A stretch of DNA of 12,235 nt, from positions 1-12,235 of the forward strand of contig CAMEWZ010000036.1 of NCBI GenBank assembly GCA_945946745.1, read 5' to 3'. The position numbers were made by a program, and so were the translations under genes. The DNA is from an uncultured Clostridia bacterium (GTDB lineage: Bacteria; Bacillota; Clostridia; Oscillospirales; Oscillospiraceae). The notes under the pieces are model-generated. The model was not told the DNA's origin and did not search any database. It saw only the letters and a list, made by a program, of their open reading frames with translations. Position 1 is the first letter of the stretch, and each line of letters opens with the position of its first letter. Positions 4,951 through 11,300 of the stretch are shown piece after piece.

Positions 4951-6942
4951 TCAAGATTTGTGGTTTTCCGTCACCGCGCCGGTACGGTAGGCCTCCAGCA
5001 GCAGTGTCAGATCGTCAGCCAGGGTTTGCAGCTCCGCGCCCTCGTCGGTCTGGCTCACCAGCATCCGGGTTTCCAGCTTCTCGAAAATCACGCTTTCGTT
5101 CTCAATGTCGTCATTTTTGTGCAGGGCGTTGTATTTTCCGGTGAAGGGCTGGTGGCTGACAATCCGCAGCTGGCGGGAGTTGAAGATTAGGGTGTAGCCC
5201 GCAATGCCGGAGGTGGGCTGGTAGGCCTTGCTGAAGCCGCCGTCGATGACAATCAGCTTGCCGCCGCCCTTGATGGGGCTTTCGCCCTTGCGCACCTTCA
5301 CCGGCACGTGGCCGTTGATGATGTGGCAGTGGGGGCCATGCAGGCCGAATTCCGCCAGCAGCAGCTCGCATACGGCGGGATCCTGGTAGTAGGTGTAGTA
5401 GGGGTTTTTCGGCTCCGTCCAGGTGCGCTCGTCCTGGAGAAAGCGGCGCTCGAAGGTGGTCATCCGATCCCGGCCGAAAATGGGGCTGTTTCGCCCGGCC
5501 CACAGCCACCACAGGAAATCCAGGCCGAACTGACGCTCAGCGCTGCCCCGCTTGTCGTAGTAGGCTTTTCGGGCGGTTTTCTCCGCGTAGTCCAGGAATT
5601 CCCGGCCGGAACGCTCCTTGCCGCCGATGGTGAAGGACAGGAGACGACCATCCTCCGTCATGGGGATGCAGCCGTGGAACAGGAGGTTGCCGTTGCAGAT
5701 TTTGTACAGGCCGCCCTTGGAATAGAGGAAGCGGACGTGCTTTTGCAGCTTTTCGCTGTGGACGAAGGAGTCTGTCAATTGGTTGATGACGTGGCTTTCT
5801 TCCTCCGTCAGGGCGTAGGGGTCGGCGGGATCCACCGTGGGGAAGTCGCAGTCCAGCAGGGGGTAGGTTTTCTCATCGATGGTGATGGTTTTCTGCTGGT
5901 AGTCGATCTTGTCCAACAGCAGCCGGTCCGCCATACCGAATTCCGGACGGCGCAGCAGCTTCTGGCCCTCCAGCTTGAACAGGATGATGGTGATGGCCTT
6001 GTACATCCGGGCGGAAAGCAGCTTGTCCTTTTCGGTGTACTGGTCGGCATCGGTGCCGGTGAGCTTGACTTTGAAGCATTCGGTATCGCAGTCCCGGTAG
6101 ACCTCGTTGGCGAAGATGCTTAGCGGCCGCAGGGAGATGCCGTAGCCCGTTTCGATGACATCCAAATTGTTGTAGCGGATGGAGTTGCTCAGCACCGTGG
6201 CCACCAGCGTCCGGGAGCCGGAGGCCGCGCCCATCCACAGCACGTCGTGGTTGCCCCACTGGATGTCCACATTGTGGGTCTGCATCAGCGAATCCATGAC
6301 GATGTCCGCCCGGGGGCCACGGTCGAAGATATCGCCCACGATATGGAGCTTGTCCACCACCAGGGCTTTGATGACGCCGCAGATGGCCTGGATCACATCG
6401 CCCGCCTGGCCGATCTGGATGGTGGTGTTGATGATGTTCTCGTACTGATCCCGGCGGGCACCGCCCTCCTCTGCCAGGTGCACCAGTTCATCGATGATCT
6501 GCTCATAGTCCGCCGGCATGAAGGAGCGAACCTTGCGGCGGGTGTATTTGACGGAAACATGGCGGCAAAGCTCCACCAGACGGTGGATGGTCAGCCGGTA
6601 CCATTCCTCCAGATCCGCCTGCTCATCCGCTACCAGAGCCAGCTTGGCGGCGGGATAATAGATGAGGGTTGCCAGGTCGTTTCGATCCTGGCGACTCATG
6701 GAGTTGCCGAACAACTCCTCCACCTTCTCCTTCACCTCGCCGGAGGCGGAGTTGAGAATGTGCAGGAAGGCCTCGTGCTCGCCGTGAATGTCCGACATGA
6801 AATGCTCGGTGCCCTTGGGCAGATTCAGCAGTGCCCGCAGGCGGATAATCTCCGTGCCCGCCGCCTGGACGGTGGGGTATTGCTTTGCCAGCAGCCGCAG
6901 ATAATGCAGCTGCTCCGGGGTGAAGGTGCGTTTATTTTCCAT
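4951..6942 (-). CDS. fbp: Class III fructose-1,6-bisphosphatase
   Basis: Hydrolyses fructose-1,6-bisphosphate to fructose-6-phosphate plus phosphate, the committed step of gluconeogenesis. The 663 residues agree with the 671-residue Bacillus subtilis class III enzyme, which is unrelated in fold to classes I and II. The metallophosphatase motifs are all present: MSDIHGEHEAF (49-59), VGDIFDRGP (202-210), QWGNHDVLWMG (228-238) and INGHVPVK (542-549), followed by a glycine-rich IDGG (566-569). The start chosen is ATG 6940-6942, giving MENKRTFTPEQ. It lies about 25 nt after the predicted transcription start; a longer in-frame start near 7002 falls in the promoter and is excluded. AAAGG lies 10 nt upstream of this ATG. 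It is first in an operon with the pseudouridine synthase gene. Class III enzymes are commonly allosterically controlled by phosphoenolpyruvate and AMP; no dedicated regulator site is visible. Confidence 0.95.
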   Translation of the reverse strand: MENKRTFTPEQLHYLRLLAKQYPTVQAAGTEIIRLRALLNLPKGTEHFMSDIHGEHEAFLHILNSASGEVKEKVEELFGNSMSRQDRNDLATLIYYPAAKLALVADEQADLEEWYRLTIHRLVELCRHVSVKYTRRKVRSFMPADYEQIIDELVHLAEEGGARRDQYENIINTTIQIGQAGDVIQAICGVIKALVVDKLHIVGDIFDRGPRADIVMDSLMQTHNVDIQWGNHDVLWMGAASGSRTLVATVLSNSIRYNNLDVIETGYGISLRPLSIFANEVYRDCDTECFKVKLTGTDADQYTEKDKLLSARMYKAITIILFKLEGQKLLRRPEFGMADRLLLDKIDYQQKTITIDEKTYPLLDCDFPTVDPADPYALTEEESHVINQLTDSFVHSEKLQKHVRFLYSKGGLYKICNGNLLFHGCIPMTEDGRLLSFTIGGKERSGREFLDYAEKTARKAYYDKRGSAERQFGLDFLWWLWAGRNSPIFGRDRMTTFERRFLQDERTWTEPKNPYYTYYQDPAVCELLLAEFGLHGPHCHIINGHVPVKVRKGESPIKGGGKLIVIDGGFSKAYQPTSGIAGYTLIFNSRQLRIVSHQPFTGKYNALHKNDDIENESVIFEKLETRMLVSQTDEGAELQTLADDLTLLLEAYRTGAVTENHKS

Positions 6943-6973
6943 AACCAAGTCGCCTTTCCATAACCTTTTCCTT

Positions 6974-7024
6974 ATTATACCGGCTTTTTTTCGGCAGGGC
7001 AAGAGGATCAGAAAAAATTTTTCT
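6974..7024 (-). promoter_or_regulatory. Promoter of the fbp operon with A/T-rich upstream element
   Basis: On the minus strand, TTGCCC (7002 to 6997) and a perfect TATAAT (6979 to 6974) are separated by 17 bp. Immediately upstream lies an A/T tract, AGAAAAAATTTTTCT (7010-7024), a 15-bp palindrome that could act as an UP element for RNA polymerase alpha subunits. Transcription should begin near 6967. Confidence 0.78.
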
Positions 7025-7101
7025 AAAAAAAGCAGTCTGGTACGTTGGTTGTTGCCCTTTTTAGGGCAACATTTCTGGTTTTCGAGCGTAAGGGTGAAAG
7101 G
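7025..7101. other. Junction between chromosome and phage module, with 20-bp inverted repeat
   Basis: Host sequence ends with the fbp promoter and the first phage gene starts at 7102, so the phage-host boundary, or a deletion scar, should fall here. The stretch contains the perfect inverted repeat GTTGCCCTTTTTAGGGCAAC (7051-7070; 7-bp arms, 6-nt loop). No sigma-A promoter for the phage genes, no tRNA gene and no integrase are visible. The hairpin could be a packaging-initiation or attachment site or a terminator; which one cannot be decided without the right end of the phage. Confidence 0.4.
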
Positions 7102-7440
7102 ATGGGAGATATGGCGAGACGGAAAAAACGGGGGCTGGAGGAGCGGATTCCGGATGGGGATGTGGCACGGCGGGATGTGGTACGGCGACTGGCAGAGCTG
7201 GCCTTTGGACGGGCAAATGATTGCGTGCGGCTGGCGTTGGAGGAAAACCCCGAGCTGGATAAGCTGGATCTGAGCTTGCTCAGCGAGGTCAAACGCAATG
7301 AAAAGGGCTTGGTGGAGATCAAGCTGGTTGACCGGCTCCAGGTGCTGCGGCAGCTGGCGGAGGCGGTGGGGGAGGAGCCGGATGAATTTGAGGAGCTGCT
7401 GCGGGCCTTGCAGGGAGGTGGGGGTGAATCGGTGCTGTGA
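7102..7440 (+). CDS. Phage terminase small subunit
   Basis: A 112-residue, highly charged, mostly helical protein. Small terminase subunits bind the packaging site on phage DNA and hand it to the large subunit. The N-terminus is basic (ARRKKRGLEER), and the middle, ELDKLDLSLLSEVKRN followed by GLVEIKLVDRLQVL, resembles small terminase subunits of clostridial PBSX-type phages as I remember them. Its position directly before a large terminase, with a 1-nt stop/start overlap (TGATG at 7438-7442), supports this. ATG 7102 is preferred because AGGG lies 7 nt upstream; ATG 7111, three codons later, is an alternative. The usual N-terminal helix-turn-helix is not obvious, and the protein is shorter than many family members. 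Confidence 0.72.
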   Translation: MGDMARRKKRGLEERIPDGDVARRDVVRRLAELAFGRANDCVRLALEENPELDKLDLSLLSEVKRNEKGLVEIKLVDRLQVLRQLAEAVGEEPDEFEELLRALQGGGGESVL

Positions 7441-8678
7441 TGTTTTCGGAAAAACAGAGGACGGTGCTGACCTGGTGGACGCCGGGCAGCCCCCACTTTG
7501 AACGGGAGGCCATCCTCTGCGATGGGGCGGTGCGGTCGGGGAAAACCCTGGCCATGGGACTGGGGTTTTTCCTCTGGGCCATGAGCTGCTTTCATGGGAA
7601 AAAGTTCGGCGTCTGCGGAAAGACCATCACCTCCCTGCGGCGAAATGTGCTGTCGGAGATCCTGCCACGGCTGACGGAATTGGGGATGCGGTGGCAGGAG
7701 AAACGGTCGGAGAATCTGGTGACGGTGACCTTCCGGGGCCGGGAAAATCAGTTCTACATCTTCGGCGGACGGGACGAAAGCTCCGCCAGTCTGATCCAGG
7801 GGATTACCTTTGCCGGGGTGCTGCTGGATGAGGCGGCACTGATGCCCCGCTCCTTCGTGGAACAGGCCTGCGCCCGATGCTCCGTGGCGGGGAGCCGGCT
7901 TTGGTTTAACTGCAACCCGGCGGGGCCGAATCACTGGATGTACAAGACCTGGGTTTTGGAGGCGGAGAAGCGGAACTGCCTGCGGCTGACCTTTACCATG
8001 GAGGACAATCCTTCCCTAACGCCGGCCATCCGGCGGCGGTATGAACGGCTGTACACCGGGGTGTTTTACCAGCGGTTTGTGCTGGGGAAATGGGTGCAGG
8101 CCGAGGGGCGGGTGTACGACTTTTTCACCGAGGAAATGGCAGTTTTTCCGCCGGAACACTGCGACAAGTGGTACATTTCCTGCGACTATGGGACGGTGAA
8201 CCCCACCTCCATGGGGCTTTGGGGGAGAAGCCAGGGGGTGTGGTACCGGGTGAAGGAATTTTACTTCGATTCCCGGGCAGCGGGGCATCAGATGACCGAC
8301 GCGGAATACGCCGGGGCGCTGGAAACCCTGGCGGGGGGACGGGAGATCACGGCGGTGATTGTGGATCCCTCCGCGGCCAGCTTCCTGGAGGTGCTGCGCC
8401 GCCGGGGCTGGCGGGTGCGCAAGGCGGACAATGATGTGCTGGGAGGCATCCGGCTGACCTCGGACTGCTTGAAAACCGGAAAAGTCGTGATCTGCCAGGG
8501 CTGCTGCGATTGCCTGCGGGAGATGGAGGAATATGTCTGGGATTTGAGCAGCGGGTGCCGGGACAAGGTGCGCAAGGAGCATGACCACGCCATGGACGAT
8601 ATGCGCTATTTCGTGTCCACGGTGCTGGGGCGGAAGCAGGGCGGCGTGGCGGCCTGGGCGGTGGAAAGGAAGGGCTGA
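7440..8678 (+). CDS. terL: Phage terminase large subunit (packaging ATPase/nuclease)
   Basis: The motor that pumps phage DNA into the prohead and cuts the concatemer. The 412 residues show the full set of motifs: Walker A GAVRSGKT (29-36), Walker B GVLLDEA (126-132) with catalytic Glu, and the coupling motif WFNCNPAGP (155-163). They also include a C-terminal RNase H-like nuclease with acidic residues Asp249 in SCDYGTVNPT, Asp309 in IVDP and the DHAMDD cluster (382-387). This layout is the PBSX/SPP1-like terminase type, of normal length and apparently intact. ATG 7440 overlaps the upstream TGA by 1 nt; GTG 7437 directly before it is an alternative. The following gene is 259 bp away because repeat elements occupy the gap, which is unusual for a head operon. 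Confidence 0.93.
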   Translation: MFSEKQRTVLTWWTPGSPHFEREAILCDGAVRSGKTLAMGLGFFLWAMSCFHGKKFGVCGKTITSLRRNVLSEILPRLTELGMRWQEKRSENLVTVTFRGRENQFYIFGGRDESSASLIQGITFAGVLLDEAALMPRSFVEQACARCSVAGSRLWFNCNPAGPNHWMYKTWVLEAEKRNCLRLTFTMEDNPSLTPAIRRRYERLYTGVFYQRFVLGKWVQAEGRVYDFFTEEMAVFPPEHCDKWYISCDYGTVNPTSMGLWGRSQGVWYRVKEFYFDSRAAGHQMTDAEYAGALETLAGGREITAVIVDPSAASFLEVLRRRGWRVRKADNDVLGGIRLTSDCLKTGKVVICQGCCDCLREMEEYVWDLSSGCRDKVRKEHDHAMDDMRYFVSTVLGRKQGGVAAWAVERKG

Positions 8679-8697
8679 ATGCGGGATTGGGAGGTTT

Positions 8698-8728
8698 GTG
8701 ACAGCCTTCTCTATTAGGGGAACCAAGG
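8698..8728 (+). repeat. Right-end fragment of hairpin repeat A
   Basis: GTGACAG, then a weak hairpin (CTTCTCTATTAGGGGAA) and CCAAGG, matches the last hairpin and terminus of full repeat A copy 2. It continues with CCGCTGCGC, identical to the tail after full copy 3, and abuts the start of that copy. The two form a head-to-tail partial tandem in which CCAAGGCCGCTGCGC occurs at 8723-8737 and 8830-8844. Confidence 0.6.
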
Positions 8729-8737
8729 CCGCTGCGC

Positions 8738-8835
8738 TTGCCTCTCCCTATGGGAGAGGTGCCCCCTATGGGGGCGGAGAGGGCCCTCTCAGTCACGGCT
8801 GCGCCGTGCCAGCTCCCCCAACGGGGGAGCCAAGG
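8738..8835 (+). repeat. Hairpin repeat A, full copy 3, in the phage operon
   Basis: A 98-bp element in the terminase-portal gap. The hairpins in order are CCTCTCCC/GGGAGAGG, GCCCCC/GGGGGC, GAGAGGG/CCCTCTC, CACGGC/GCCGTG, then CTCCCCC with GGGGGAG, ending in GCCAAGG. Orientation matches phage transcription. No T-tract follows any stem, so it does not look like an intrinsic terminator. The next 100 bp (8836-8923) show no feature beyond a TTTTGCATTTTGCATT direct repeat. Confidence 0.8.
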
Positions 8836-8937
8836 CCGCTGCGCGGAAAACTACAATTTATCGTGCTGGTGGGTTCATCTGATGAGCGTGAATTCTCACA
8901 ATTTTGCATTTTGCATTCATAAGAAGGGAGCGGTTTT

Positions 8938-10077
8938 TTGAAACGGAAGAAGAAGGAAGGCGGGGGCGTGGCGGCGGTTTGCCAGCTGCGGGGCGGAGAC
9001 GTCCACCCCTTTGGGGCCATGCGGGGGTTTACGCCCCTGGGCGGCGGCGAGGAACGGGTCTACCGGGAAATGCGGGAGGCCATTCCGGTTCTGGATGCGG
9101 CAGTGGGAAAAATGGTGCGGCTGTGCGGCGGATTTGAGGTGAAGTGCCGCAATCCGCAAGCCCAACAGAGGCTGAACGAATTCCTGCGGATGATGCCCTG
9201 CGGCCGGGGACAGATGGGAATTGAAAGCTTCTTAAGCGGTTACCTGGACAGCCTGCTGACCTACGGCCGGGCGGTGGGGGAACTGGTGGTAGCCGGGGGA
9301 AAGCTGCGGGCGGTTTGCTGGGGGGATGTGACGGCCCTGGAAGTGGAGGAGGGGGACAATGCCCTGGACATGGTGCTGTGGGGAAGGGATGAACATGGGC
9401 TGATGCGGCCCCTGCCTTACCAGCATTTGCTGCTGTTCACCACCATGCATCCGGAGCCTGCCCATCCTTACGGTGTGAGCATGTTTCGGGGGATGCCGTT
9501 TTTGGCAGACATTCTGCTGAAAATCTATCACACCATCGGCGTGAACTGGGAACGGGCAGGGAATATCCGCTACAGCGTCATCTGCAAGGGCGCAGAGGAG
9601 CTGGATCCCGCAGCGGCGCAGGAGCGAGGCAGGGCCGTGGCGGAGCAGTGGGCCAAGGCCATGGAGGACAGCAAAAACGGTACGGTGCGGGATTTTGTGG
9701 CCGTGGGTGATGTGCAGATCAAGGTCATTGGGGGAGAAGCGCCGATTCTGGATTCGGAAGTGCCGGTACGGCAGATCCTGGAGCAACTGGTGGCCAAAAC
9801 CGGGCTGCCGCCCTTCCTGCTGGGCTTAAACTGGAGCACCACGGAACGGATGAGCACCCAGCAGGCGGATCTGCTGACCTCGGAGCTGTGGGCCCTGCGG
9901 CGGACGGTGGAGCCTGCCATGCGGAAGATCTGCCAGACCTTCCTGGCCCTGGAGGGCTTGGACAACCGGGTGGAGATCGTTTGGGACGACATCAGTTTGC
10001 AGGATATTACCCAGGAGGCCCAGGCGGATCTATACCGCGCCCAGGCGGAGAAGTGCCGGGCTGAGGGACGAGAATAA
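8938..10077 (+). CDS. Phage portal protein
   Basis: A 379-residue protein matching tailed-phage portals, the ring at the capsid vertex through which DNA enters and leaves and on which the head is nucleated. The N-terminus is basic (KRKKKEGGG). The central part includes GVNWERAGNIRYSVICKG, and the C-terminal part has PVRQILEQLVAKTGLPPFLL, then STTERMSTQQADLLTSELW and a helix-rich crown-like region, as in portal families of clostridial siphophages. The start is an unusual TTG at 8938, chosen because AAGGGAG (8924-8930) lies exactly 7 nt upstream and no ATG or GTG is better placed. It is followed 14 nt later by the protease gene. The codons are rich in GGG and CGG like those of the terminase genes. 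Confidence 0.85.
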   Translation: MKRKKKEGGGVAAVCQLRGGDVHPFGAMRGFTPLGGGEERVYREMREAIPVLDAAVGKMVRLCGGFEVKCRNPQAQQRLNEFLRMMPCGRGQMGIESFLSGYLDSLLTYGRAVGELVVAGGKLRAVCWGDVTALEVEEGDNALDMVLWGRDEHGLMRPLPYQHLLLFTTMHPEPAHPYGVSMFRGMPFLADILLKIYHTIGVNWERAGNIRYSVICKGAEELDPAAAQERGRAVAEQWAKAMEDSKNGTVRDFVAVGDVQIKVIGGEAPILDSEVPVRQILEQLVAKTGLPPFLLGLNWSTTERMSTQQADLLTSELWALRRTVEPAMRKICQTFLALEGLDNRVEIVWDDISLQDITQEAQADLYRAQAEKCRAEGRE

Positions 10078-10091
10078 AGGAGGAGACGGAA

Positions 10092-10982
10092 ATGGAGATC
10101 AGAAAAGAGGCTCAGGCGGCAAGCAGCGGGACGCCCACCGCAGTACAGCTGGAGGCAATCAATGCGCTGGCCAAGGCGCGGCTGAACGGGGAACAGGTAT
10201 ACGTGTTTTCCCTGCGGCTGTGTGACGACCAGATCGACCGGGATTTTGAACGGTTTGACGAGGCGGCGCTGCCGGGGCTTGCCAAGCTGTTTATCGGCAA
10301 GACGGGCATCGTGGATCACAGGTGGAGTACGGAGAATCAGGTGGCCCGGATTTTTGAGACGCAAGTGGTGCGGGAGAAGGGCACAAGCTACATCAAGGCC
10401 TGGGCCTACATTCGCCGGGGCGGGGCAAACGATGAGATCATCGCCGACATTGAGGCGGGGATCAAGAAGGAGGTTTCCGTGGGCTGCGCCATGGGCCGGG
10501 CGGTTTGCTCCGTCTGCGGCAGCGAGTATGGCACCTGCGGGCATCTCAAGGGGGAAAGCTACGAGGGGCAGGTTTGCTGCGCCATTTTGCAGGAGCCGGT
10601 GGATGCTTACGAATTCTCCTTTGTGGCGGTGCCGGCCCAGCGGGAGGCGGGGGTTCTGAAGGCCCTGGGCGGCAAGCGGAAGCTGAAGGAGCTGGCAGAG
10701 GAATTCGGCGCCCAGGGGGAATACCGGGTGCTGGCAAAAGATGCGGAGCTGGGACGGCGCTACCGCAAAGAGCTGGAGGACAATGTGGTGCGGCTGGGTC
10801 TGGCGCTGGAGCTGGGGGTTTCGGAACCGGTGCTGCGGAATCTGACGGGCGTGGCGGCGGCGGAGGATCTGCTGGCGCTGAAGGAGGCGCTGGAGGGGCG
10901 GCTCGAGGAAATGCTGCCTGTGACGCGGCAGCTTGGCGGCGGGGAAAAACGGGAGAGCGTGGAGAGCGGCTTTCTGATCTAG
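10092..10982 (+). CDS. Prohead (capsid maturation) protease with Cys/His cluster and helical tail
   Basis: Likely the HK97-type serine protease that trims scaffold and capsid termini before DNA packaging. The 296 residues include QIDRDFERF (47-55), GIVDHRW (72-78) with candidate catalytic His76, KKEVSVG (125-131) with candidate catalytic Ser129, and EFSFVAVPAQREAG (174-187), which resembles the end of the protease core in this family. Inserted at 132-163 is a Cys/His cluster, C139-x2-C142-x6-C149-x-H151 plus C132, C162 and C163, that could bind zinc. Residues about 195-296 are helical and charged and could be a fused scaffold. ATG 10092 has GGAGG at 10079-10083, 8 nt upstream. Its position between portal and capsid genes is canonical. 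Catalytic residues are inferred by pattern, not alignment. Confidence 0.75.
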   Translation: MEIRKEAQAASSGTPTAVQLEAINALAKARLNGEQVYVFSLRLCDDQIDRDFERFDEAALPGLAKLFIGKTGIVDHRWSTENQVARIFETQVVREKGTSYIKAWAYIRRGGANDEIIADIEAGIKKEVSVGCAMGRAVCSVCGSEYGTCGHLKGESYEGQVCCAILQEPVDAYEFSFVAVPAQREAGVLKALGGKRKLKELAEEFGAQGEYRVLAKDAELGRRYRKELEDNVVRLGLALELGVSEPVLRNLTGVAAAEDLLALKEALEGRLEEMLPVTRQLGGGEKRESVESGFLI

Positions 10983-11000
10983 CGGCCGCCAGTGGCGGCG

Positions 11001-11084
11001 GACAATGCGTGCGCGGGCTGGGCAATAGTCGTTACACCTTTGGGCACTGCTCGGTATCGTTACTGCGGTAAATTGGTGTTTCTT
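11001..11084 (-). repeat. Diverged repeat C, in the phage operon
   Basis: The reverse complement of this stretch follows repeat C of 2787-2870 and 2922-3004 through most of its length. It shares AACGATACCGAGC, then GTGCCC and GTGT(A/G), and CGCACGCATTG at the far end, with many point differences. It begins 18 nt after the protease stop codon. The end corresponding to the start of C faces hairpin repeat A copy 4, separated by about 10 bp. Confidence 0.65.
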
Positions 11085-11092
11085 GGTAAGTC

Positions 11093-11193
11093 CCTTGCCT
11101 CTCCCTATGGGAGAGGTGCCCCCGAAGGGGGGCGGAGAGGGCCCTCTCAGTCGCGGCTGCGCCGTGCCAGCTCCCCCATAGGGGGAGCCAAGG
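11093..11193 (+). repeat. Hairpin repeat A, full copy 4, in the phage operon
   Basis: A 101-bp element between the protease and capsid genes, from CCTTGCC to GCCAAGG. The hairpins are CCTCTCCC/GGGAGAGG, GCCCCC/GGGGGC with loop GAA, GAGAGGG/CCCTCTC, CGGC/GCCG and GCTCCCCC/GGGGGAGC. Orientation is the same as copies 2 and 3 and the phage genes. Confidence 0.8.
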
Positions 11194-11234
11194 ACGCTGC
11201 AATTGAACTGATTATGGGCGTTGTTATCGATGTG

Positions 11235-11270
11235 AAATTGAAAATGGGGATCCTGTTTTCAATTTTTCAT
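11235..11270 (+). promoter_or_regulatory. Stem-loop just upstream of the capsid gene
   Basis: AAATTGAAAA (11235-11244) pairs perfectly with TTTTCAATTT (11256-11265). The 11-nt interior can add two G-C and two G-U pairs, and TTCAT follows. It resembles a weak A+T-rich terminator or an mRNA-stabilising or processing hairpin, and ends about 20 nt before the capsid ribosome binding site. No convincing -35/-10 pair is visible in the same stretch. Confidence 0.5.
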
Positions 11271-11300
11271 AAACTATTACTTTTTGGGAGGAAATGAAAC

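Noticed and set aside
5308..6963. Open frames on the plus strand across fbp (5308-6123 and 6247-6963)
   Set aside because: Both are mirror images of a confident fructose-bisphosphatase coding sequence, which keeps all its motifs on the minus strand. They have no plausible start context of their own.
8738..8835. Repeat A as an intrinsic terminator in the phage operon
   Set aside because: The stems are strong, but none is followed by a T-tract, and genes of the same operon continue downstream.
9570..10544. Minus-strand open frame across the portal/protease junction
   Set aside because: It overlaps two motif-bearing phage genes and their ribosome binding site. Its composition is the reverse of G+C-rich codons, and nothing in it resembles a known protein.
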